Source: Musa acuminata AAA Group
Taxonomy: Eukaryota; Streptophyta; Magnoliopsida; Zingiberales; Musaceae
DNA length: 64,000 nucleotides
NCBI RefSeq assembly: GCF_036884655.1
Contig: NC_088359.1
Location: 21,565,001 to 21,629,000, forward strand
Direction: 5' to 3'
Under the pieces are notes generated by a model. It was not told the origin of the DNA and made no database searches. It was given only the letters and a program-made list of their open reading frames with translations. Both the position numbers and the translations under genes were made by a program. Position 1 is the stretch's first letter. Every line of letters begins with the position of its first letter. Positions 10,667-21,400 of this stretch are shown here, in pieces.

Positions 10667-13600
10667 ATGGCGAGCGGGAAGCGGAGCGATTACTTCCGTG
10701 GGGATGAGGAGGACGATCGGGCGCCAAGCTTCGCCCAGATCCCCACCAGCTTCGGCCACGAGCTTAGGGCTTGCCTCCGCTGTCGTCTCGTCAAGACCTA
10801 CGACCAGGTACCCTCGTTTTTCCCCCCACTTCGCTTCTTGCTCTCTTAGGGTTTCTTTTGTGATTTCGATCTCTTTCTTGTCGTCCACTTCTATCTTGCT
10901 TTGTTTTCTTTAGATGATCACAATATTCCTTGCTAGGTTTAGGGTTTATTTTGTTCTTTGTTTTGGATGATTAAAAGTTCTTGTAGATGATTTGTTGTTG
11001 TCGGACGTTGTTTATTTCTTGATGCAATCGTTGCTTTTTTTTTTGTTATATAGATTCTTTTTAGTTTACGTGGATGTTGATGCCTGTGGCGTCGTTCAGT
11101 TCAGGGAATCTGGATGTGAGAACTGCCCCTTCTTGGAGATGGAGAAGGAGCATGACAATGTCGTAAATTGCACCACCCCCAATTTTACAGGGTATGTCGT
11201 GATACCTCTCTCAATACTTTTGGCTTCTTCTCTTTTGGATTTTCCAAAATTATCTTTACTGAAATCGATGGCTGCGAATCTCTATTATCGTTGACCCTGT
11301 AAACTTGGCACAATTGTGGTTTTTGGCGTGCTGTATCACATTTCCCGATAGCTACTTCTTTGATATACCTGGTGAAGCTGCCATATCCATTTGAGATTCT
11401 TCCTAATTCAGACTGCTGGCATGGCCTGGTGCAGTGACATGATAAAAGAGGAAAAATACCAAAATATGATTATATACAGATTCATGCATGTGCCTATTTT
11501 CTACCCCTTTTTTATTTTTTTTTTCTGAAACAATATTGGCCGCTTTCCTGCTAAATATTAAATTTGATTGAGCTTGTTTTATGGGCTACAAATGAAATGT
11601 TTGATCTTGCATTAAAGTTAGTTCACATTCTGCAGGATAATTTCAGTCATGGATCCAAGTAGAAGTTGGGCTGCTAGATGGTTGAGAATTGGTAAGCTTG
11701 AAGTTATAACTGTTGCTTCGAGACACTTTAACTTTTTGGATATTGAATGGCTCATAAAATTTTAGTTCCAAGATATGTTTATGCCCTCGTAAGTTGTTCT
11801 CTGCTCCAAGTTTCCTGTTATGTGAAATTTTGTGCATAGACATGAGTTTAATCTTTACTCTTTAAATCCTTTAGATTTAACAAAGGTGCAACTCTGAATG
11901 CTATAATGTTTGAATTAGATTTTTCTTTCTAATAACTCTATTAATCCAATACTAATCCAGATGAATTCGTTTTAACATATTGTTAAATTGATGACTGCTT
12001 GGCATCAGTGATCATGAGGATGTTATAGTGAGCTTCATCTGCACATCCAGCATTTGATTTCCATTTGCAAAGTTACCTAGGACTTTCTCTGGTTTCAATA
12101 GGGCAAGAAAATTATTCTTAGATTTTAACAGATTAGGGTGTCCAACACACACACAGAAAGTAATACGTATACAGTTATTAAACATATTGATGATTGACAA
12201 ACTTATGAATAGAAGAATGATGAATGCATGAAGGAAACAAAGCAATCAAAAGTGAGTCAATGCAGGAAAAGATCCTGTGAAATATATGAACAAAAGGTAG
12301 TCTTATAGTTTCTTATGTACTCAACCTATTTAGCTTATATATTGGAATAGTGAGAAAAATAAACCTCGTTGTTCTCCTCAGCAAGGACCTAAATAGGAAA
12401 GAAAAAAACGAAAAATGAAGGGTGTTATTTTTTGGCCATGGTAGACAAAGGTTGTCCCAAGAAGATCAAATCATGATGTTGCTAATGTATTACAGGTAGA
12501 GCTATAAATTGCAACCTAATGGTGTCCCATGATTAGAGAAGAAGAATAGGAAAAACATCTTAATTGAAAACATATGAGCAAGAACCGACTTAAGTATTAT
12601 GAGGCATGGATCCATTGCTGCGTGGCCTCCATGCAGTATTGCCATGGTGCCCATTTATGGTCTTGAGAAATGCAGACCCTGCTTTCAGAATAGTGTTTGT
12701 GTTCATACATGCTCCTGTATTTAAATCAGATAACTAATTTTCTGTTCCCACTTTCCAATGACCTTGTGGTTCTTTCACTGAAGTCCACTTTTATCAAAAC
12801 CAAAGCTGTCAAAACTCAACTTCTGGGTTCCACCCTACGTTCAGTGAACCAAAGATCTGAACTCAGACAACTTCTATTATAAGTCTACTTTAGTGGCTCA
12901 CTTGAAGTAAACAGAATGTAAAGTAGATATGGACAGAAACTTCAGATATTAAGAGTTCTTTTGTAAGTGGCACTAAGACCAAACATATGAAATGGCATAA
13001 CTGAAAAAGATATGAAATAAAAAATGTTTTAGATATTTTTTTAGGTATATTTCGACTATGTTTTGATATGTGATCATTTAATGCCCCTTTGATGAAAGAC
13101 TTTTTTGAGATGGTTCTGAGATCAATTTTGGTCTGAGTGAAATTATTGGCACTTAGGATACAATACATATCCAAAAAGATACTGTTCTAGATATGAGGAT
13201 GCAGCATTAATGAAAATAAATGGAGCAAGATGCTATTAGTCCTGGAAAACATAGGTATAGATGGATAGTGCCACCTGAAAGTCAGAAGAGGATAAATGGT
13301 TTAAAGTGCTTTATACACGTTAAAACAAGATGTCTAGATGCACCACAAAGGTGAGGCATGTTGTAACAGATTATTGGTCCCTTGAGAGCTAAGGAGAATA
13401 ATAACATTGCCATTATCAGTTCTCGGTAATGACAGAAAGATCCATAAAGCCACTGTCCCAACTATTTAGCAACAATAATTGCGTTATAGTTGTCATTTAA
13501 CTTTAACATAATGTTATCTTTCCATCTTTTTTCTGCATTTTAGTGTAAACATCAACCTGAAATGTAATATCAGCATCCGCCCATAGTTGGATGGCCTGCA

Positions 13601-15546
13601 GTCATGTGAAGATCTGTGTAAGCATGTCTTACGCTTATAATGGATGTGCATGTGGAATATTTTAGGTATTCTTATATTGGCCCAAAGAACCTAGAGTGAC
13701 TGCTCTCTTTTGTCTGGTCCATTGAGCCACTAAATATGGCATAGAGCACAGCTGATTTATATGAGTTTTTGACTAGAAGACATTTCATCAAAGTTTATGT
13801 AATTGGACAGAGCTTCTTTCCAGTTGTGAATCATTAGTAGTTGACCTCAGAATTGTGTTTGGAACCTTAAAAAAATGCTAGGATGAAGGCTAGAAAGCAG
13901 GACTATATGACTATAATTTGTCTTAGTCTTATATCTTGGTGACCTGGTATACAATTGTTCCATGTAGACAGGATAAACAGGATATGATTGCATCAGTATC
14001 ACTTAGAATAGTTCTAACTCAGAAACTCAAGTTCAGGATCTATAAAAATGGAGACTTAATGGATTCCAAACTTCCAACTCGGTGAAATGGATCAAATTTT
14101 ATAGTTGTCTGATTGTAGAAAAGCTTTTTGCAAAAGGCAAAGCACTTGCATTGTACTTAAACTACAAAGGATTCATATGGACCCTTCAACTAATGTCTTT
14201 GTTAAAAGAAAACCAGTATAATATAGAAGACCATTATAAACTTATGATAAGACTGATTTTCTCATTCATTTTATTTGAACTTGTGGCTTCTATCTGTTTA
14301 GCCATCTGTCTGAATTTTCAAGGAACCTAAGTGATCCAAGTGGCTTCTTCCGCCTCCCCCCTCCTCTCTTCTCTTCCTCTAGATAAACATAAGCAATTTC
14401 AATCATTTGAGATGTGCAATAATTATTGTTATATTCTGTTTTAATTTGATTAGACTAAGACTTGTGAGTTATCTCTTTTAGTTGATGATCCACCCGGATT
14501 AAAATCCTGATTTGGGTTTCTGAAATTTTGAAATGGTGGTGTGTTTTGTTGTTCATGTGCACCGAGTGATCTTGGACAATTTCAGGATTGAAAATCGCAA
14601 GAGTAACATCTTGGTTGCCTTTTACTGAATTAACTCTTCCCATTAGATGATTGTAGCATAGAAGTCAAAATCCACGTGTGACTAGGAAATTATAGATGCA
14701 TGCTCATCGGCTGACGACAGTCAGATATCGGTGTTAAAGATTGTTTTAGGCTCACAGTGAGATATTTTGTGGTCTTATGATGGGACACTAGAACCCCAAT
14801 GAGGCTGATATGTCGACAAAAGATCAAAGAAGCTCTGGATACAGGAAGGGAGAAAACCATGACCAAACTAATTTTAGTGGAAATTGTAGCTCAATATCAA
14901 CCTCGAAAGTTGCAAAATACCATGTTGCCTATTCAAATATTTGGTACTTAAGGTTACTCCTTTTTCCCCCATTCAGATCTTAAATACTCTCTCATCAAGT
15001 ATTGGTGATCACTTGTCTGGTGTCTGGTACCCAATGTTACAGTCCATTAGGAATCTAAATTGTGGCCTTCTGATTACAAGATCAGTTGATCCTAAATGTT
15101 AAAGACTAAAATATAAGTTCCTGTTAATTTTTACCTACTTGTTTATCTGTTAAAATCTGGTTATGGAAATTTTGTTTATGATTGGTATTATAAATTCAGA
15201 TAAAAGGAACTAGCATCATTTCTTGTGTTTTTTTTTTGCAATATTTTAAAGTGCCTTGTAAGCCCCTTTTTTTCCAATTCATAAATCAACATGTAAGCCC
15301 TTCTTATGGCATCTACAGGGAGGTATATCCCCGGATGCTATACACTGGCAGTCTCTGAAGAACTTCCAGAGGAGTATCAGGTATGTCTTACAGTTTGGTT
15401 TGTCATCTCAGTAGTTTCAACGGCAGTCTGATGCATATTTTGGAGTAATAAAAGAATATAATAAACTGAAGTCTGATACATCTCTGCTGGTGCAGGCAAT
15501 TTGTGCCGATAACAATGTTCAGTATGTGCCTCCTAAGCGTGCATAA
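10667..15546 (+). CDS. SPT4: Transcription elongation factor SPT4 homolog
   Basis: Five exons: 10667-10807, 11100-11191, 11636-11691, 15319-15380 and 15496-15546, all with GT...AG introns. They join to 402 bases and 133 residues. Spt4 is the small zinc-finger partner of Spt5 in DSIF, which controls RNA polymerase II elongation in the nucleus. Four cysteines form the zinc site (C36, C39, C53, C56: CLRC and CENC). The core blocks AQIPTSFGHELRACLRCRLV, GIISVMDPSRSWAARWLRIG and GCYTLAVSEELPEEYQ are the plant SPT4 signature. The first 20 or so residues form an acidic extension rich in D/E (DYFRGDEEDD); the family is usually 115-130 residues. I chose ATG 10667 because it opens this extension; the frame is open upstream to 10634, but that codon is a weaker choice. 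Intron 3 is 3.6 kb and holds no gene or element I recognise. Confidence 0.95.
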
Positions 15547-15859
15547 ATTGCTCGACTTAGTTTCTTATGTCCGAAGCAAATGCGCATCAACTGTGTGGTT
15601 GTGCCAGACAGACCAGAATCACTTGGGGTGCAGAATCGAGTTTATCTACCTTTACAGGGACGGTTTTTGTGTATGATTTATGTATTGTTCCAGTTAGGTT
15701 CATCATAGACGTCGTCTTATGGGAAGCCTAACCTTAACAAGAAATTTCTGATAGAAAATCTAATCAGTTTAAGAACCTGACCAATCTCTAGTACTACTAG
15801 ATGGAGCAAAGGAAGTTAATCACGTCATGTCATACGATTACCAGTGTGAGAACCTATGT
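15547..15859 (+). other. 3' flank of SPT4
   Basis: Presumed 3' UTR followed by intergenic sequence. No reading frame or repeat recognised. Confidence 0.4.
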
Positions 15860-16020
15860 ATTAAATTATAAAATGATATTATGTGCTAAGGAGGTTCAAA
15901 AAGAAAAAAAACAATAGTATCAAAGTAATAAGTTGTTTGTCAAATTTACTACACAATGTTTTCAGTATTTAAGAACGTTAAAAAAATTATTTGGGGAGGA
16001 TATTCAAAATGATAAAAGTA
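15860..16020 (+). repeat. Diverged copy of the flanking repeat (B block)
   Basis: Aligns in direct orientation with about 17260-17425, e.g. TATTATGTGCTAAGGAGG versus TATTATATATTAAGGAGG, and TATTTAAGAACG versus TATTTAAGAAGG. It ends exactly where the foldback element begins. Confidence 0.6.
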
Positions 16021-17216
16021 GGGTTAATTATATATTAACTTATGTAGTTAGTTATTTTGAATATTTTGATCCTTATATTTAAAAAGTTGTATTGCTATCC
16101 CTATAATTATGAAATTGAAACGTTTAGGTTTATTTATTTTAACGATGTTAGTTTTATCTGTAGAAATATAAAAATAATAGATAAAAAATAATTTTAATAT
16201 TTTATGGTAGATGGTGTTGGTGGCGGACTATGGTGTCATTGATGTTAATGTTGATATAGTTTGGTTTCCTTCGACGATGATAAGGTTTGTACTTATTGCG
16301 ATGTCATTTGTCGTCATGAGGAGCACGTCATTGGTTTCATTATTGCTTGTTTTGTGTCTATGTAGTTGGTGGTGGTCATTTTCTATTTCTTCGGTCCTTT
16401 GCCATCCCATTCTCCTAGGAGCAATGTCTCGAAATTCCTAAATCCCTCTCACCTTGTTACCGTTGAGGATGGCTTTGCCCATCCTTTCCCTCTCTCGATC
16501 TGCTCCCACTCAGAACTCTCCACAACGTGAAAGAAGCACCTTGTCGCTTCCCATGACTTATTTATAGTTGTGCTCATCCTATGCTCCAATAGCCTCGCAC
16601 ACAATGACGATGATATAAACGAGCTCACATCACGCCACAGATTGCAGGAGACCATTAAAGCAATTAGGTTGGCAATGGATGCCACCCTCTTTGGCATGGT
16701 GTCGGGCGAGTGTGGTTGCAAACGGGTTGGGGGAGGCAACGAAGTGTTTTTTATGCATGGTGAAGAGTTTCGAGTGAGAGCAGACTAAGGGAGGGGGTGG
16801 AGAGGGATTTGGAGATTCCAGCATGATCGGAGAGGGATTTGGAGATTCCAAGGCACTACTTTTAAGAGAATGGGATGTCAGAGGAGCGAGGGGACAACCA
16901 TTTGTGTTGACACAAAGCGAGCGATGATGAGGTCAGTAGTGTGCTCCTCATGAAGGGAGATAGCGTCACGGTGAGAGTGGGACTTATCGTCGTTGAAGGT
17001 GGCCAGACAATTACAACGACGTTGACGTCCGTCATCAAATGTTTAAATTATCTTTTTATTTTTTATTTTCATATTTTCATCAATAAAATTGATGCCGTTA
17101 GGATAAATGAACATAAATATTTTACTTTTATAATTATAAAAATATCAATAGAACTTTTTAAAGTAATATCGAGACGTTAAAATAGCTAACTAACAAAAGT
17201 AATATATAATTAGCCC
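16021..17216. mobile_element. Foldback element with very long inverted arms (Mutator-like?)
   Basis: The left end GGGTTAATTATATATTAACT is mirrored by the right end, whose reverse complement is GGGCTAATTATATATTACTT. The inverted similarity goes on for about 500 bp on each side: CTTCGACGATGATAAG at about 16268 versus TTCAACGACGATAAG on the other arm, then CATGAGGAGCAC, CATCCCATTCTC and CTAAATCCCTCTC. Only about 16560-16730 is unpaired. Flanking 9-mers ATAAAAGTA (16012-16020) and ATAAACATA (17217-17225) agree at 7 of 9 positions, as for a diverged 9-bp target duplication of a Mutator-type element. No transposase is present; the reading frames inside are arm sequences and are unlikely to be genes. 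A 22-bp tandem repeat (GGAGAGGGATTTGGAGATTC) occurs in the right arm at about 16799-16850. Confidence 0.75.
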
Positions 17217-17428
17217 ATAAACATATAAGATAATATCATTGAATTTTTTTTGTTTCAGAATTTATATTTATTAAAGTATAAGAGAATATTATATATTAAG
17301 GAGGTCCCAAAAAAAAATAAAAGGATAGACGTTAATGTAAAAAAATGTCATTACATAATATTTTCGTTATTTAAGAAGGTTCAAAAAAATTTTGTAGAGA
17401 ACCTTCAGAAAGAAATAAAATGATAATT

Positions 17429-17465
17429 GCGGTGAGAGAGGCTCGAACTCTCGACCTCAGGATTA
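17429..17465 (-). pseudogene. tRNA-Met 3'-half fragment, copy 1
   Basis: Same as the 3' half of the tRNA-Met at 18114-18197: T-arm with B box (GAGTTCGAGCC on the minus strand) and acceptor 3' strand. The acceptor end reads CACCGC instead of CACCCC. There is no A box or anticodon arm 5' half. The match stops inside the intron region. Confidence 0.85.
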
Positions 17466-17771
17466 GAACTTTTTATAATTACTTTTATAATTATAAAAAT
17501 ACCAATAGAACTTTTTAAAGTAAGATTGAGACGTTAAAATAGCTAACTAACAAAAGTAATATATAATTAGCCCATAAACATATGAATTTTTTTTGTTTCA
17601 GAATTTATATTTATTAAAGTATAAGAGAATATTATATATTAAGGAGGTCCCAAAAAAAAATAAAAGGATAGACGTTAATGTAAAAAAATGTCATTACATA
17701 ATATTTTCGTTATTTAAGAAGGTTCAAAAAATTTTTGTAGAGAACCTTCAGAAAGAAATAAAATGATAATT

Positions 17772-17808
17772 GCGGTGAGAGAGGCTCGAACTCTCGACCT
17801 CAGGATTA
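17772..17808 (-). pseudogene. tRNA-Met 3'-half fragment, copy 2
   Basis: Identical to copy 1 and exactly 343 bp away; same breakpoint after GGATTA. Confidence 0.85.
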
Positions 17809-18113
17809 GAACTTTTTATAATTACTTTTATAATTATAAAAATACCAATAGAACTTTTTAAAGTAAGATTGAGACGTTAAAATAGCTAACTAACAAAAGT
17901 AATATATAATTAGCCCATAAACATATGAATTTTTTTTGTTTCAGAATTTATATTTATTAAAGTATAAGAGAATATTATATATTAAGGAGGTCCCAAAAAA
18001 AAATAAAAGGATAGACGTTAATGTAAAAAAATGTCATTACATAATATTTTCGTTATTTAAGAAGGTTCAAAAAATTTTTGTAGAGAACCTTCAGAAAGAA
18101 ATAAAATGATAAC

Positions 18114-18197
18114 TGGGGTGAGAGAGGCTCGAACTCTCGACCTCAGGATTACTCTTTGCTATGAGACCTACGCGCTAGCCAACTGCGCCACCACCCC
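18114..18197 (-). tRNA. trnM-CAT: tRNA-Met (CAT, elongator) with intron
   Basis: The minus strand folds as a complete tRNA: acceptor GGGGTGG/TCACCCC, D-arm GCGC...GCGC, T-arm GAGAG-TTCGAGC-CTCTC, and discriminator A at 18114. The anticodon CAT is in CTCATA. A 10-base intron (GCAAAGAGTA) follows position 37; removing it gives CTCATAATCCTG, the elongator tRNA-Met of plants, whose genes usually carry an intron. The A box TGGCGCAGTTGG and B box GAGTTCGAGCC are intact. A TTTT terminator lies about 10 bases past the 3' end (near 18101-18104). The gene is divergent from the ABC4 gene, whose ATG is 265 bp away. Confidence 0.95.
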
Positions 18198-18462
18198 ACG
18201 ATGCATACTTTGTCCACTAGTAATAAATAGTGGTTTTTGACTATTACACGATCGGACATTTGGCCGCACCACCTGCGCCAATCACCTGGAACAAGCCGCA
18301 GAGAGATTGTGCAACTGATGATTGGAACAAGCACTGGAGCCCGCATAGGATATCCACCGGCTCCTCCAATCACCTGGTAGAACTCTGAGAGAGCTTTGTG
18401 CATTGAATCGTAAAGGCAGTACACTTATCCGTTGTTGTTGCTCACAGAGAGCTCGGAGAAGG
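18198..18462 (+). promoter_or_regulatory. Shared upstream region of tRNA-Met and ABC4; ABC4 5' UTR
   Basis: Only 265 bp separate the tRNA 5' end from the ABC4 start codon, so the ABC4 promoter must be compact or overlap the tRNA and the repeat array. Two similar pieces, CACCTGCGCCAATCACCTGGAACAA-like and CACCGGCTCCTCCAATCACCTGG-like, lie near 18268-18380, suggesting a small local duplication. Confidence 0.4.
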
Positions 18463-21400
18463 ATGGCTGTGGTCGTGGTTCCGACAGCATACGCCCTTCC
18501 TCCTCCCTCCCTCCTCCTCTCTACTACATCTCTCCCTTCTCCACCGCCTCTTCCAGCCATCTTCCAAAAATCCACGGCCTGGCTTCCCCTAACGAAGAGC
18601 AGATGGGTGGTGGCTGCGAGGAGGACCAGTCTTCTTCCCCCGTGCCAGATGTCTTTTGCTGAGGCGGTGGGCAAAGGAGATGAGGATGGCGTCTCGAGGG
18701 CGACGCTTCTGTGGCGAGCCGCCAAGTTGCCCATCTATTCCGTAGCCCTCGTTCCTCTCTCGGTCGGTTCTGGCTTCCTTGGTTTTGATTCGTGATTTGA
18801 ATTCCTTTGCTTTGGGAGAATATCAATCCGATGTGAAGATTTCATTTTTATCTCTTGTGATGGTAAAGGTCGGATTTTTTTTTCTTTTTTTGTTAGTTCA
18901 AAGACGATTGTGCCATTTTAAGTGGTTCAATCATGTGTTGGTTTTCTCTGCTCGGATCATGATATCAGGTGCTTAATTTAGGACAATAAACGGACTCCGA
19001 GACAGATGAACTTGCTCTCCAATGTAATTGTAATTTTAACGTATGCTGCAATTTTTGTGGTATCTTGATATCCTAAGATATGAATTCTTTTTCCTGGCCG
19101 TTTTGGTTCTGGTGTTCTATGGTATTACCCAAAGAGCTATTCTTCTTGCTTATTAACATCATGTCTTATATGTTGTATGCTTTCTCATGTGATTTCAGGT
19201 GCTTACTTCCAGCAACGGATAACCAGCTTTTGCCTTTCAAGTCATATATGCATAAACTACTAAGTGCAGTGTTCTTATTGCTCACCCGTTATTTTTTACT
19301 GAGGAGCTCTTCCCTCTGTGCCAGTTTAGATTTTAGGGTATATGGTTTAACATCTCCTTAAGGAATTAATGTTTTTCAAAAGGGGTCTTTAGAAGGTCTA
19401 CCTTGCTTAAGCTTCGGGCAATTTGGCAAAAACAAAAGTATTCAAATAAAAAATATAACTAAGAGATACAGATTAAGCTAATAAGTGACTCAACGACATA
19501 TATACTTAATTATTGATGACAATTGAACAAAGTTCTCTTTAAACCAATGTAATAGTAACACATGCTGCAATTTTTATGCTATTTTGTGTTCTTAAAGTAT
19601 GAATTCCTTTTGCTTGCTGTTTTGGTCGTGATCTGCTGTGTATGAATTCTTATTGCCAGAAGAACCATTTGATATTATCAGTTGTTTATCCGCAATATAT
19701 CATATCTTTTTTATGATTTTATTAATCCAACTTTCTTTTTTTGTGCTTTATTGTCCCAATGACAGGTAGGGTGTGCTGCAGCTTACCTCCAATCAGGATT
19801 ATTTTCTTTGAAGCATTATCTTGTACTGTTATTTGCATCAGTTCTAGTCATCACTTGGCTCAATCTGAGGTGATTGCAGCACATCAGTAAGCTTGCTGTC
19901 TAGTAATACAAAATGGACTATTTAAGTTTTTTGTTTTGACATATAATTCTTATAAATTTGCAAGGGAAAGGCTTATGTTTAGTTTCCTCTTGCATGTAGT
20001 AATGATGTTTATGATTTTGATACGGGGGCAGATCAAAACAAAAAAGAATCTGTTGTCAATATACTTGGCAGGTATCTTGAATATTCATTCAGATATTCAT
20101 GAATATACTTGGCTAAATTGATTGAAAAATGAAATTACAATTGTTATATTACACATATCGAGAAGTCGTGGGGTGACACAGTTTGCGGCAAATGCATCAC
20201 TTGCTCTTGGCTTCATGGGCCTTTTCTGGGCATGTGCAGAGGCAGGAGATATCCGCTTCATTATATTGGTGACATGTGCTATCCTCTGTGGGTATGTTTA
20301 TCAGGTATCCACTTGCTGCTGATATAGGAAGCTTTTTCTAGTTTCAAATGCTTTTAATATGCATTTTGTGCTTTAAAAGCTACATACAGCTTTTTAGTTT
20401 GCAGAGGCTTTCATAGTTATTGGTAATCACTTTTTTCGTTTTTGTCATGATTTGCAGTTTAGCCTTTTATCTTAGCTTAGTATGAATACTGAACACATGA
20501 TTACGGATGTTAACTTGGGTGGTAATCTTGCAAGGCTTTGTCTCGGAATTCCCCTATCTCCTTAACGATCATAGACATATAACACTCGAGATGGTCTAGG
20601 AGATCCTTTTTTCCTAAACTTCAGTCATTAAGTTATATGAACCGTGAGTTCTTTGGATGTTCAAAGATCACTTTCATGAGCAAAATGCTCGTGTCTTGTG
20701 AAAAATATTACTACTGGTGCTCAATGGTTTAGCTATGTTATTTAGTCTTTCTACAAAATATATGATGTTGCATGAGGTCCCAACAAGTGGTTGTCAACCT
20801 CTTTTGCCAGGTATAGTGCTTAGTAGATCTACTTTCTGCAATAGTTCTTAATGCAGACTGTCAGAGGCATGTTCAACTGGGATGGAGCTTTGTGCACTGT
20901 TAAAGGTACTGCTTCATATGTTTTAGCAATGGATTCTTTAAGTGTCTTGGTTTAGATTGCTAATTTATTAGGTCATAGCGCTCATACATGTGTGCAGCTT
21001 TTGAGTTGGTATCAATGCATTGGGTTACTCGGGAAAAGCTGTTTGTAGACTGATGGATAATATTTTCAATTGCAATTATGTGGTACCATTGAAACCTGCC
21101 ATCAGTGGCCTGCTTGATTTATATGATTAGTTCCGAGGACATAAAATGTTTTAATGAATAGGTGATATTAACATCTGCCTTCTAACTTATCACTACGAAA
21201 AGCGACTGACTGAGTAGTAATGAGATAACAACAATAGCAGGAGTCAAAAGAAGTAGCACTCCAGTAATTTCAAGTGACAAAGAAGTATGAAAAACATGAC
21301 AGAGCTGTGAGTTTAATGTGTTTTCTACTTCTTTTGCAAGATTTTGAACAGTATTATGTCTTCTTTTCCAAAGATAGATAATGACATTAAAGTGTAAAGT

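Larger units (their letters stand above)
17124..18152. repeat. Three-copy tandem repeat, 343-bp period
   Basis: Units start at 17124, 17481 and 17824 (ACTTTTATAATTATAAAAAT). The last two are spaced exactly 343 bp apart and are nearly identical; the first has about 14 extra bases near 17226-17240 and more changes. Each unit contains the outer 93 bp of the foldback right arm, the B block (AAGGAGGTCCCAAAAA ... ATTTAAGAAGGTTC), and the 3' half of a tRNA-Met. In the last unit the tRNA half continues into the complete gene. Confidence 0.9.

Noticed and set aside
11692..15318. Possible gene inside the long SPT4 intron
   Set aside because: Frames there are short (up to about 94 codons), on both strands, without similarity to any family I recognise.
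16211..16851. Several frames of 60-96 codons inside the foldback element
   Set aside because: They are complementary to each other through the inverted arms and match no transposase or host protein I know.
18282..18734. 150-codon frame antisense to ABC4 exon 1
   Set aside because: It mirrors the GC-rich transit-peptide exon and has no family resemblance.
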